Part shown: in pieces, positions 42,449 to 50,050 of the stretch | Numbering within the stretch: position 1 is the first letter of the stretch | Layout of the letters: the number at the start of each line of letters is the position of its first letter | DNA from: Muribaculaceae bacterium | Lineage (GTDB): Bacteria; Bacteroidota; Bacteroidia; Bacteroidales; Muribaculaceae | Assembly (NCBI GenBank): GCA_009775365.1 | Contig: VSPM01000012.1 | Location: 1 to 53,124 of the forward strand | DNA: 53,124 nt | Reading direction: 5' to 3' | The notes under the pieces: generated by a model | What the model saw: the letters and a program-made list of their open reading frames with translations, nothing else | What the model was told of the DNA's origin: nothing | Database searches by the model: none | Translations under genes and position numbers: made by a program

Positions 42449-42751
42449 TCAGATTTTACGGTCTTTGTCTTTGAAACGCTCGAGCTGAGGCTCAAGGGCG
42501 AGGATGGCGAGGTCTACAGCTTCCTCAAAAGTGTCGGCGGTTTTAGATGCGAACATGTCAGGGCCTCCGGGCACCACGAGTTTTATTCCCGCCTCTTTGT
42601 TGAGGGCTGTTTCCGGTTTGATGAGGCGGAGATTTGCGTCGACATCCTGTATGAACTCGAAGCGACGTGCTAACTTATCGATTTTTTTGTTTACAAACGC
42701 AACAAGTTTGTCGGAGATGTCGAAATGAATTGCTTGAATACTAACTTCCAT
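42449..42751 (-). CDS. hpf: Ribosome hibernation promoting factor/RaiA family protein
   Basis: A 100-residue short-form HPF/RaiA/YfiA protein that binds the 30S decoding site in stationary phase. It begins MEVSIQAIHFDISDKLVAFVNKKIDKLARR and continues with the beta-alpha-beta-beta-beta-alpha pattern (DANLRLIKPETALNKEAGIKL; FEEAVDLAILALEPQLERFKDK). It lacks the C-terminal dimerisation domain of long HPF. Position after xerC and rpsU is the standard Bacteroidales order; own -7 element at 42847 and terminator at 42355. Confidence 0.92.
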   Translation of the reverse strand: MEVSIQAIHFDISDKLVAFVNKKIDKLARRFEFIQDVDANLRLIKPETALNKEAGIKLVVPGGPDMFASKTADTFEEAVDLAILALEPQLERFKDKDRKI

Positions 42752-42846
42752 AATTGTAGATATTTATGGTGAATATTTGATAAGGGTTGAGAGGGGGCGT
42801 CGGCATTTTGATGAAAGGTGCTTGTGGAGAGTGCCTCCTTCGTTTA

Positions 42847-42854
42847 CAAAGATA
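42847..42854 (-). promoter_or_regulatory. -7 promoter element of hpf
   Basis: TATCTTTG on the minus strand, 95 nt before the hpf ATG, in the 144-nt gap after xerC. Confidence 0.5.
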
Positions 42855-42895
42855 AACAATAAAACTGAATGAATGGCTTAAAAAAGCGAAATTTT

Positions 42896-43813
42896 TTATC
42901 TAAAATCTTTTTTTCTTGACCTGGGATGTGCCTTGGAGTAGGCTTCCTTCATCTCTGCAAAAGAGATGTGGGTGTAAATCTGCGTGGTTGACAGGGAGGA
43001 ATGTCCTAAAAACTCTTTCACGGAGTTTAGGTCGGCGCCTTCGTTGAGCATTGCAGTGGCGAATGAATGGCGCAATGCGTGCGGACTTTTTTTTCTTGCG
43101 GAGGAAAGTGAAAGAGCCTCTTTCACGGCAGTGTATACCTGATATGGGCTTATGCGCCTCCCTTTCGCCACAAGAAGTGGTTTCGGATTGGGCATGTCAG
43201 GCCATAGCCTGTCGCGCATATCCTGCCAGGCGGAGATGTTTTCCATAAGAATTTGCGGCACCGGAACAATTCTCTGCTTTGAGCGTTTGCCGGTCACTTT
43301 TATTTCGCATGAATCTTTCGTTATGTCGGAATCGTTGATGGCAATGAGCTCTGCTCGCCGTAGCCCCAGAGTGTAAAGCATTTCCACAATGAGATGGTTT
43401 CTTGCCATTTTCTCATTGTCAGGAAATTCTGACAGTTCAGACTCTTCATTGCAGAGGATAGTCTCCATTTCGTCTGTCCTCACGAAGTCAGGGAGACTTT
43501 TGGATAGTTTAGGCAGCTGAAGGTCGGATGTCGGGTTTTGAGAAATTATTTTGCCCTTCAGCAAGAATCTGAAAAAGGCTCTGAGGCTTTGTGCTTTTCG
43601 TCTGAGAGTGCGAGGAGAGTTATGCTCTCTTGAGAGCTCTGCGAGCCATGCTCTGATGTCGGAAGAGGTGATATCGTCGGGCATGAAGCATTCTGGCCCG
43701 GACGGGGAAACCCATTCCGCGAACTGTCTTATGTCTCGTTCGTAAGCCTCGGCAGTGAGCGGTGCGCGGTTGAGCTCAAATCGCAGGTATGATATGAAAT
43801 CGTCGATAGGCAT
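42896..43813 (-). CDS. Tyrosine recombinase (XerC/XerD-like)
   Basis: A 305-residue site-specific tyrosine recombinase, the size of XerC/XerD, which resolve chromosome dimers at dif. The SAM-like N-terminal domain spans about 1-90 and the catalytic domain has all active-site residues: Arg152 in LGLRRAEL, Lys176 in VTGKRSKQR, His245 and Arg248 in HALRHSFAT, His271 in LGHSSLSTTQ and the nucleophile Tyr280 in QIYTHIS. I use ATG 43813 (MPIDDFISYL); the frame extends upstream to a TTG at 43885, but the extra 24 residues are not part of the family. The rpsU-xer-hpf order suggests a chromosomal Xer protein, not an integrase of a mobile element. Confidence 0.93.
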   Translation of the reverse strand: MPIDDFISYLRFELNRAPLTAEAYERDIRQFAEWVSPSGPECFMPDDITSSDIRAWLAELSREHNSPRTLRRKAQSLRAFFRFLLKGKIISQNPTSDLQLPKLSKSLPDFVRTDEMETILCNEESELSEFPDNEKMARNHLIVEMLYTLGLRRAELIAINDSDITKDSCEIKVTGKRSKQRIVPVPQILMENISAWQDMRDRLWPDMPNPKPLLVAKGRRISPYQVYTAVKEALSLSSARKKSPHALRHSFATAMLNEGADLNSVKEFLGHSSLSTTQIYTHISFAEMKEAYSKAHPRSRKKDFR

Positions 43814-43871
43814 GGCAGGAAAATAATAAAACCGGCGCCGGTCTTTACGACGGGCACCGGTGATGCTGTCT

Positions 43872-43897
43872 TGATGCCGGGGCAATTGTCGGCATCA
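43872..43897. repeat. Hairpin in the rpsU-xer intergenic region
   Basis: TGATGCCG (43872-43879) pairs with CGGCATCA (43890-43897). No U-run follows on the minus strand, so it may attenuate or process the transcript between rpsU and xer. Confidence 0.5.
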
Positions 43898-43930
43898 GAT
43901 ATGATCGCGACGAAGTGTCGGGAGGCGCGA

Positions 43931-44122
43931 TTACTGTTCTGCCTGACGTAGTTGCTGAACGTAAGCAGCCTTGATCATTTTCTTGCGGTTGGTGACAGAC
44001 GGCTTTTCAAATGCCTGACGCCTGCGCAACTCTTTTACGATGCCGGTTCTTTCGAATTTACGTTTGAACTTCTTGAGTGCTTTCTCAATGTTCTCGCCCT
44101 CTTTTACTTGTACGATAATCAT
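43931..44122 (-). CDS. rpsU: 30S ribosomal protein S21
   Basis: The 63-residue bS21 protein of the small subunit: MIIVQVKEGENIEKALKKFK, then the basic central helix KRKFERTGIVKELRRRQAFE and the end KPSVTNRKKM plus AAYVQQLRQAEQ. In Bacteroidetes, bS21 helps sequester the anti-Shine-Dalgarno sequence, in keeping with the absence of Shine-Dalgarno sites upstream of nearly every gene here. It has a good promoter with a 90-nt leader and is the first gene of the rpsU-xer unit. Confidence 0.97.
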   Translation of the reverse strand: MIIVQVKEGENIEKALKKFKRKFERTGIVKELRRRQAFEKPSVTNRKKMIKAAYVQQLRQAEQ

Positions 44123-44216
44123 TTGTTATGAATTTCTTTGTTTTTGTTAAATTTTTTTCGATGTTTTTTATAGAGAAATGTCCCTGATGGCTATGCCACA
44201 AGGATATTTGCGGTTG

Positions 44217-44247
44217 CAAAATTAGTCAAAGTTATTTGATTGACAAA
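44217..44247 (-). promoter_or_regulatory. Promoter of rpsU
   Basis: Minus strand: TTTG (44244-44247), 19 nt, TAATTTTG (44217-44224). Near-consensus. The leader (about 90 nt) contains a small TGGC-ATA-GCCA hairpin. Confidence 0.75.
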
Positions 44248-44284
44248 ATTTTGCATGATTTTATTAAAAAAATCTTGAAATAAA

Positions 44285-44315
44285 GTTCGCGCCGGAAAGA
44301 AATTCCGGCGCGAAC
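44285..44315 (-). terminator. Terminator of the secreted beta-module operon
   Basis: GTTCGCGCCGGAA (44285-44297) pairs exactly with TTCCGGCGCGAAC (44303-44315), 5-nt loop; TTTATTTC follows on the minus strand. Confidence 0.9.
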
Positions 44316-44349
44316 AAGGTTGGTGAACGCAACTATTTTAGTGAAAAAC

Positions 44350-45966
44350 TTATTTTTTCAACACTAATTTTTTGGCCGGAGCCTCATTGGTTGCGTGAGT
44401 TATGTCATAGAGGAACGCTGTGTGAGTGCCGGTGATTTTGTGACCATTGTCGTCAACCAGGTCAAGCGTGATTGTCTTGTCTCCATTTTCTTCAGTGGCC
44501 ACGGTGAATGTGCCGCCCGCTATAGGAGCAACAATCTGTTGCACGCCCTCGGCGTCAGCAGAACTGAGGTCAGCATACCAGGAGAAAATTATTTCGCCTC
44601 CTAAGTCTACAGCACCCGACAGGATAGTATGGTTAACAAAGTCAGTATTTACTGTGTAGACACCATCCGTAAGAGTATCATCTTCAGAAAGAAAATCAAT
44701 CCAGATGTAGTCGCCTTTTTTCATATTGGGTTCTGCAATGATGAGCGTGGATGTGTTCAATCCGGGCTTAATGGTTTCTCCGTCATTGAAATAGATGAAG
44801 TCAGTGCCGTTGAAGTTGAACTCATGGTCTTCAGTGACGGTGGAATACGGACGGTCAATTCCGGGTTCGGTGTAGAAGTTATGTACATTGGGCTTGCCTG
44901 TCCAGGTGCCAGTGATTGACTTGCCTTCTGCAGATTTGAAATCGAAGTCGTATTTAGTGCCATTTTCGCTGACGGTCATAGTGCCATCGGTTATAAGAGC
45001 AATATATCGTCTTCCGTTAGGCTCCATGAGAGTGACGAATGTGCCGGAATTCACGGGTGTGCCCCATAAGTCTATAACTACACCGGCGCGGAATGTGAAA
45101 GGCAAATAGGAGCCTTTTTGTGCTTGTTCACGTTTGTCGACTGTATAGATGCCGTCTGCGATGGCTCTGTTGGTGGCAGGTGTGTCAGACTTGGGCATAT
45201 ACATATCCAGATTCAGCCAAAGTCCGTCAATCTGTGCGCCGTTCTCATTGAAATTGCCATTGTAGAAATGCATGGTGATGTCGTCGGCGTAAGGATAATA
45301 CCAGTTGCCATAGTAGCGTCCCTGTCCTTTGTCGATGTCCATTTCCAGATCAAAGTCAAGTTTTTCAAATGCAGAGGAACCAGGTTCGAAAGAAATGGGG
45401 GCTTCATATATGAAATTGAAAGTCTGTCCGTAAAGAGTGGTTAACTCCATGCGAATTATGTAGGCATCTCCATTCTTTCGGACGTCGACACTGCCTCCTG
45501 ATATCATATAGGAGACAATGCCTTGGTCTCCTTCTTCAAGGCGTTCGTAAATGGCTGATTTTGTGACATCGAAAGTGAATTTTGTGGTGCCGACTCCCGG
45601 ACGGTAGAATCCTTCGGGGAGCTGAGCCTCATACATGTTGTCACTGATGTCGGAAGCCAGTGTCAATGCAATCTGAAATTCCCCTACATTGGTGGGGTCT
45701 CCGTTCTCGTCGGCTTCGTCAGTGCCGAAATGCACATTATAGATTCCACAGTCTTTGTTTGTGGTGTATACAGAAGTCAGCAGCACGGGTGCTTCAGTGT
45801 ATTCCGGAGCTTCCTCAAACAATACTCCTGCTATGTCTGCAGTAGAGAATACGGTCTTATTGCCGTTGGTGTCTTCGATCACCAGGTTTGTTCCGGGAGT
45901 TGACTGTGCATAGGCCATGCTCGCGCACATTACACTTGCGAGAGTGGCTGAAAGAAATTTTTTCAT
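44350..45966 (-). CDS. Exported protein of three recurrent beta-rich modules
   Basis: A 538-residue secreted protein I do not recognise by name. Signal peptide 1-20 (MKKFLSATLASVMCASMAYA). Residues 27-51 (NLVIEDTNGNKTVFSTADIA) form a short N-terminal motif also found in the two neighbours. Three copies of an about 110-140-residue module follow (about 66-190, 229-358, 382-517): a strand pair, then G-[FIV]-Y-T-V (119, 272, 435), a spacer, then [GD]-G-[TS]-x-T-V (157, 328, 484) and an ending like KSITGTWTGK or HKITGTHTA. The alternation is typical of lipocalin-like beta structure (inference). The tail APAKKLVLKK is basic. It has no clear T9SS tail. Last gene of a three-gene operon with 11-nt gaps. 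Confidence 0.7.
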   Translation of the reverse strand: MKKFLSATLASVMCASMAYAQSTPGTNLVIEDTNGNKTVFSTADIAGVLFEEAPEYTEAPVLLTSVYTTNKDCGIYNVHFGTDEADENGDPTNVGEFQIALTLASDISDNMYEAQLPEGFYRPGVGTTKFTFDVTKSAIYERLEEGDQGIVSYMISGGSVDVRKNGDAYIIRMELTTLYGQTFNFIYEAPISFEPGSSAFEKLDFDLEMDIDKGQGRYYGNWYYPYADDITMHFYNGNFNENGAQIDGLWLNLDMYMPKSDTPATNRAIADGIYTVDKREQAQKGSYLPFTFRAGVVIDLWGTPVNSGTFVTLMEPNGRRYIALITDGTMTVSENGTKYDFDFKSAEGKSITGTWTGKPNVHNFYTEPGIDRPYSTVTEDHEFNFNGTDFIYFNDGETIKPGLNTSTLIIAEPNMKKGDYIWIDFLSEDDTLTDGVYTVNTDFVNHTILSGAVDLGGEIIFSWYADLSSADAEGVQQIVAPIAGGTFTVATEENGDKTITLDLVDDNGHKITGTHTAFLYDITHATNEAPAKKLVLKK

Positions 45967-45977
45967 GCTCGTGGATG

Positions 45978-46460
45978 TTACTTGGTGAATTTGAATGAGT
46001 ATTTTCCGGTGGAGGCGATATAAGTGCCCTTTGTGAGCCTGTCAATCGCTATTTCAGTGCGTCCGTCGGCATCACAGCGGGCAGATGCGATGAGTGTGCC
46101 GTCGACAGAATAGATATTCAAGTCAGACATGGCGCCAAGACTGGAGGCAATGAGTTTGCCGTTTAATATGCCGAAAGAAGGAGTGGCTCCTTTTGTGTCT
46201 ATCTGAGTTATTCCAGACAAAGAGCTTTCGACAGTCATGCGTTCTACGTTGGAGATTATGAACTTTTCAGAGTTTGTTCCACCGTTGCAAGTGATGGTCA
46301 TTTCTCCTTCTTCAAAAGTGGCAACCGGAGTGGAAGAGAAAAGGAACTCTACATTATTGCCGTCTTTGAGCTGAACAAGAAGAGTGTAATCCAAAGTCTC
46401 AGCTGCATATGCGAAAGCCATCGAAGCGGCGGCAAATAGGGAAATTAAAATCTTTTTCAT
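45978..46460 (-). CDS. Small exported protein: N-terminal DG-motif module plus T9SS-like tail
   Basis: A 160-residue secreted protein of unknown function. Signal peptide 1-20 (ending AYAA). Residues 25-78 (YTLLVQLKDGNNVEFLFSST; EEGEMTITCN; FIISNVERMTVES) are the module that begins many Bacteroidales surface proteins: a polypeptide strand, DG turn and a final IxxVxxMTV strand. Residues about 95-160 (NGKLIASSLGAMSDLNIYSV; DGTLIASARCDADGRTEIAI; RLTKGTYIASTGKYSFKFTK) match the T9SS type A sorting domain pattern (vxIYsxdGxli ... LxxGxYi ... K). Nothing else is present. It lies between the two modular proteins, 11 nt from each, and is co-expressed with them. Confidence 0.7.
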   Translation of the reverse strand: MKKILISLFAAASMAFAYAAETLDYTLLVQLKDGNNVEFLFSSTPVATFEEGEMTITCNGGTNSEKFIISNVERMTVESSLSGITQIDTKGATPSFGILNGKLIASSLGAMSDLNIYSVDGTLIASARCDADGRTEIAIDRLTKGTYIASTGKYSFKFTK

Positions 46461-46471
46461 GTCGGTGAGAA

Positions 46472-47359
46472 TTATTTGGATGATTTGCCGGAGATCGGTC
46501 CGGAGTATACATAATTAGCCTGAGTTCCGTTTTCTAAAGTTAGAGACATCTCTATATTGTAGTCTTCTCCAACTTTTTCTACCACTATAGTGCCGTCGGA
46601 AAAACGATTGGTGCCGTAGGGCGGGATGCGATAAAAATCTACGTAACTTTTGGGAGAGAAAGTGAACGGTTCGTTTGAGTCTGAGAATTTATAAGTGCCT
46701 TCAGCGAGGGTTGTGTCGCCGGGATTGCAGAAGAAGTCGATAGCCCCTTCGATAGACCAGTCTGCATCATTGAATTTGATATATACTTCACCATCAACCA
46801 TGTCTCTGATTTCATGGTATACTATGTTTGTCAATTCGAGCGCTTCATTTCCGGGTTCGCCGAGAGCATCGATTTCTCCCACATAAGTGCCTTTTAAGGT
46901 GTTGCCGTCTGCAAGTGTAAGGTCAATATTGAATGTGTATATTTGACTTTCATTTGAAACAGTCATGGTGCCTCCTGCTATGCCGGTTTTAGTGGAGTCG
47001 CTATTTGTTGTGACAAAGGTGTAGCCAATTCCTGCGTCAATATACAGACCTTCGACAGCTCCTACGGTGTATACGCCTGTGGCTATATATGGCATATCGC
47101 TTGGCCTGTAAGTGTTTAATTGAACTGTGTATGTGTCATTTTTAAGTTCGACAACAAAGTTTCCGTTGCTGTAAGGTTCGATATGGATGTCGGTGAACAC
47201 TTCGCTTGACTCTTCAGATGTGGCGAAATAGATTTCCTTGATTTGGTCTGCCGGCCACTTTGTGGATGTCCCGTCATTAAGTACTACTGTCACGGTTTGG
47301 GCTTGGGTGCCTAAAGCGCATAGGCACAGACCCAAAAGTAGGGTTTTACGATGCTTCAT
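46472..47359 (-). CDS. Exported protein of two recurrent beta-rich modules
   Basis: A 295-residue secreted protein and first gene of the operon. Signal peptide about 1-20 (ending LGTQAQ). N-terminal DG motif 22-46 (TVTVVLNDGTSTKWPADQIK then EIYFA). Then two copies of the same module found three times in the 44350-45966 protein: 55-163 (TGVYTV at 94, GGTMTVSNESQIYTFNIDLT, LKGTYVGEI) and 177-289 (EGTYKF at 220, DGTIVVEKVGEDYNIEMSLT, ANYVYSGPI). The family is not one I can name. No T9SS tail is visible. Expression is from the strong promoter at 47402. Confidence 0.7.
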   Translation of the reverse strand: MKHRKTLLLGLCLCALGTQAQTVTVVLNDGTSTKWPADQIKEIYFATSEESSEVFTDIHIEPYSNGNFVVELKNDTYTVQLNTYRPSDMPYIATGVYTVGAVEGLYIDAGIGYTFVTTNSDSTKTGIAGGTMTVSNESQIYTFNIDLTLADGNTLKGTYVGEIDALGEPGNEALELTNIVYHEIRDMVDGEVYIKFNDADWSIEGAIDFFCNPGDTTLAEGTYKFSDSNEPFTFSPKSYVDFYRIPPYGTNRFSDGTIVVEKVGEDYNIEMSLTLENGTQANYVYSGPISGKSSK

Positions 47360-47401
47360 AATCTGTTAGATTATTAAGGTTAATAAAAAAGTTTGTTATT
47401 G

Positions 47402-47433
47402 CAAATATACGAATAAATTTTAATATATGCAAA
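47402..47433 (-). promoter_or_regulatory. Promoter of the secreted beta-module operon
   Basis: Minus strand: TTTG (47430-47433), 20 nt, TATATTTG (47402-47409); 42 nt to the ATG at 47359. Near-consensus. Confidence 0.75.
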
Positions 47434-47523
47434 CTTATTCTAATATTTTATTAAATAAGTTTGCAGGAATATCATAATTCCGGAAATAATTGGCAATGGT
47501 GAACAGTTTTTAGCATAAGAAGG

Positions 47524-48627
47524 TTATTGATGCCATCTGTTGATTTTGTCGATGACCTCTGCAACCTCTTCATTGGAGATTATGGGCGATATAGGCAGCG
47601 ACAGCTCTTCCCTGTGGATTTTCTCTGTGACAGGAAAGCTCATTCTGTTCCACTGCGGATAACATTCCTGCAAATGGGGCGGGATAGGGTAGTGTATGAG
47701 TGTCTGCACGCCGTTGTGTGTCAGATACTGTTGTAAATTGTCGCGATTTTTTGCTAAAACAGGAAAGATGTGAAACACGTGTGAATCATAATTGTCGATT
47801 GATGGAAGTGTTATTGCCGGATTGGTTATTCCTGTGATATAATTTTTAGCAACTTCTTTGCGTCGCGTGTTGTCGGCGTCAAGATAACGGAGTTTCACGT
47901 TCAGCACGGCGGCCTGGATTTCGTCGAGACGAGAATTCCTTCCTCTATAACGGCACACATATTTTTTGTGAGAGCCATAGTTTGCGATTGCGCGTATGGC
48001 GGAAGCCAGGGCCTCGTCGCTGGTGGTGACGGCTCCTGCATCGCCTAACGCTCCCAGATTTTTGCCCGGATAGAAACTGTGGCCTGCCGCATGTCCAAGC
48101 GATCCGGTGTGGCGTCTTTCAAACAAGCAGCCGTGGGACTGTGCGTTGTCTTCCACTATTTTTAGGTTATGGCTACGGCATATCTCTTCGATTCTGTTTG
48201 AATAGGCGCATTGTCCGTATAGGTGCACAAGCATTACTGCCTTGGTGCGTGGAGTGATGGCCTGCTCTATTTTTTCAGGAGAAATCTGATATGTGATAGG
48301 GTCGGGTTCAACCGGCACAGGTGTAAGGCCGTTTTCCGATATGGCAAGAATAGAGGCGATATATGTGTTGGCGGGTACGATAATTTCATCGCCCTGTTGC
48401 AGTTCGCCCAATTCGAGCCATGCCCTGAATATGAGCCACAAGGCGTCCAGTCCGTTTCCGCAGCCTATGGCATAGTCGGCCCCTATGTATGAAGCATAGG
48501 AGTTTTCAAACTTTTTCACTTCTTCTCCCAGAAGATACCATCCGGAATTGACCACACGGCTCACAGCCTCGTTTATCTCATTGGCGTGACCGGCAGTGAC
48601 TTTCTCCAGATCTAAGAATTTAATCAT
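47524..48627 (-). CDS. DegT/DnrJ/EryC1-family sugar aminotransferase (FdtB-like)
   Basis: PLP-dependent aminotransferase acting on nucleotide-linked keto sugars, 367 residues. It starts MIKFLDLEKVTAGHANEINE; the PLP lysine is Lys189 in GHSFYPGKNLGALGDAGAVT; YAIGCGNGLDALWLIFRA (53-70), DEIIVPANTYIASILA and VEDNAQSHG (158-166, PLP Asp) complete the fold. Because the operon has FdtA-like 3,4-ketoisomerases, the likely reaction is amination at C3 of dTDP-3-keto-6-deoxyhexose, as FdtB and QdtB do, to give a 3-amino-3,6-dideoxysugar (inference). It is the last gene of the cassette, 33 nt after the acyltransferase. Confidence 0.88.
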   Translation of the reverse strand: MIKFLDLEKVTAGHANEINEAVSRVVNSGWYLLGEEVKKFENSYASYIGADYAIGCGNGLDALWLIFRAWLELGELQQGDEIIVPANTYIASILAISENGLTPVPVEPDPITYQISPEKIEQAITPRTKAVMLVHLYGQCAYSNRIEEICRSHNLKIVEDNAQSHGCLFERRHTGSLGHAAGHSFYPGKNLGALGDAGAVTTSDEALASAIRAIANYGSHKKYVCRYRGRNSRLDEIQAAVLNVKLRYLDADNTRRKEVAKNYITGITNPAITLPSIDNYDSHVFHIFPVLAKNRDNLQQYLTHNGVQTLIHYPIPPHLQECYPQWNRMSFPVTEKIHREELSLPISPIISNEEVAEVIDKINRWHQ

Positions 48628-48660
48628 AATGGTTTTATTTTATTTGTTATCCTTAAACTT

Positions 48661-49629
48661 TTAAGAAATGGAAGATCCATGACTTGAAGCTACTGTCAGT
48701 TCATATGAGTCGTAGCATACGGCGCGTCCTCCGAACCCTTCTTTCTGATAAATGAGATTTTCGTTCAGATAGTTGCCTCCATTCTCGGTGGATATTCCGA
48801 AGTCGAAGAAAGCGAGATGTTTATAAACGTTGTTGACAAGGTTGTCAACAATCAGATCAAGTGCTCCGGACTCTTTGCCTTCGGGCGATGCCGCTATATA
48901 TTGGGAATGGGCTACATTTTTTGTGGCATAAACCAGCATTCCGGCGAGCGTTTTATTTTCCTTCTTTGCTACGAACAGCTTTATTTCTTCAGGAAATCTT
49001 GATGCCAGCAGCTTGATTTCATCAAGAGAGTGAACAGCCCTCACTCCGTATCTGTCAGTGAGATTGGTGTTAAGTATTTGCCAGAAGGGGGCGAAGTCAG
49101 AGGTTTCCTCAATTATCAGTCCTGCTTTGACAGCTTTCCTGATTCCGGCTTTGCGAATGTTGCGGAATTTAGTTCTGTTGTTTTGGTCAATGGTTGATGA
49201 CACGCTCCGAGAATGAAGAACAGCGCCTATCCGGAATAATGCATAGAGGTCTTCATCCGCAGGCATGGTGTGGTAGATATAAGGCACGGGTTTATATATG
49301 AAAGAAAGAAACCCGTTCAGCCGCAGGTATTGTTTTAATTGAAAAAAGGCTTCCAGAACTTCCGCTACTGTGGCTTTTGAATTTGTGATTAAGCCGCCAT
49401 ATGTAAGGCCGGGATGCGAGACCAGCGCTTTGTCGCGGGCCGAGGCAGGGAGTAAAGCGAAAATCTTTCCTGCGCGTGTGAATATCAGGGAATGATCAGG
49501 GAAGCGGTCTGAATGATAGTCCATATAGCCACGTTTCAGGAGGAATGTGGCGTTTTTAGAGTTGCTTACGAAATCATCCCATTCTTTTTTAAATGTTGTG
49601 TCGTAGCGGGTAATCTGTATGTCAGTCAT
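48661..49629 (-). CDS. FemAB/GNAT-like acyltransferase
   Basis: A 322-residue protein with two GNAT-like halves in FemAB style: the N-terminal half contains ITRYDTTFKKEWDDFVSNSK and LLKRGYMDYHSDRFPDHSLI; the C-terminal half has SRFPEEIKLFVAKKENKTLAGML, QYIAASPEGKESGALDLIVD and FDFGISTENGGNYLNENLIY, typical for CelD/FemAB-type acetyl- or aminoacyl-transferases. Its place between a ketoisomerase and an aminotransferase suggests N-acylation of the 3-amino sugar, replacing the hexapeptide acetyltransferase (FdtC) of the characterised pathway (inference). Its start overlaps the stop of the preceding gene by 8 nt. Confidence 0.78.
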   Translation of the reverse strand: MTDIQITRYDTTFKKEWDDFVSNSKNATFLLKRGYMDYHSDRFPDHSLIFTRAGKIFALLPASARDKALVSHPGLTYGGLITNSKATVAEVLEAFFQLKQYLRLNGFLSFIYKPVPYIYHTMPADEDLYALFRIGAVLHSRSVSSTIDQNNRTKFRNIRKAGIRKAVKAGLIIEETSDFAPFWQILNTNLTDRYGVRAVHSLDEIKLLASRFPEEIKLFVAKKENKTLAGMLVYATKNVAHSQYIAASPEGKESGALDLIVDNLVNNVYKHLAFFDFGISTENGGNYLNENLIYQKEGFGGRAVCYDSYELTVASSHGSSIS

Positions 49630-50050
49630 TCAATGTCTGTTTTAAATTCAGGAAGTCTGCATAATCACGGATATAGTCGGTTTCGTCATAGCCTTCTGAT
49701 GCCAGCACCATGCAGACGGCGCCTGAAGAGAAATCGTCAAGGGTTCTCCATATCCCCGGCACCACAAGTAGCCCTTTGTATGGTCTGTTGAGCAGAAAAG
49801 TGCGTTTTACAGTCCCGTCATCAAGAGTGACAGAAAAGCTTCCGCTTACAGCCACAATCATCTGGAATAGCTGACGATGTGCATGCCCTCCGCGGCTTAC
49901 TCCTCCGGGCACGTCATATAGATAATATACGCGTCTGACATCGAACGGCACGGTGCTTTTGTTTTCGACCACCGTGAGATTCCCTTTCCTGTCGCTATGA
50001 TGCCGGTTGAGTTCTATTATTGAGCAGTCGTAGACTGTGGAATTTTTCAT
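49622..50050 (-). CDS. FdtA/QdtA-like sugar 3,4-ketoisomerase (cupin), second copy
   Basis: A 142-residue WxcM-like cupin that isomerises dTDP-4-keto-6-deoxyglucose to the 3-keto sugar. YYLYDVPGGVSRGGHAHRQL carries the canonical catalytic pair His56 and His58; RPYKGLLVVPGIWRTLDDFS and CMVLASEGYDETDYIRDYAD are the other family motifs. All active-site features are kept, so this copy is predicted active. It is 31 percent-like in layout to the gene directly upstream and overlaps it by 4 nt (ATGA) and the acyltransferase by 8 nt, forming a fully coupled operon. No dTDP-glucose synthesis genes (rmlA, rmlB) are in the window. Confidence 0.9.
   Translation of the reverse strand: MKNSTVYDCSIIELNRHHSDRKGNLTVVENKSTVPFDVRRVYYLYDVPGGVSRGGHAHRQLFQMIVAVSGSFSVTLDDGTVKRTFLLNRPYKGLLVVPGIWRTLDDFSSGAVCMVLASEGYDETDYIRDYADFLNLKQTLND

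Noticed and set aside
42896..43813. Tyrosine recombinase as an integrase of a mobile element
   Set aside because: It sits in the conserved rpsU-xer-hpf context, has Xer length, and no att repeats, tRNA target or phage/transposon genes are next to it.
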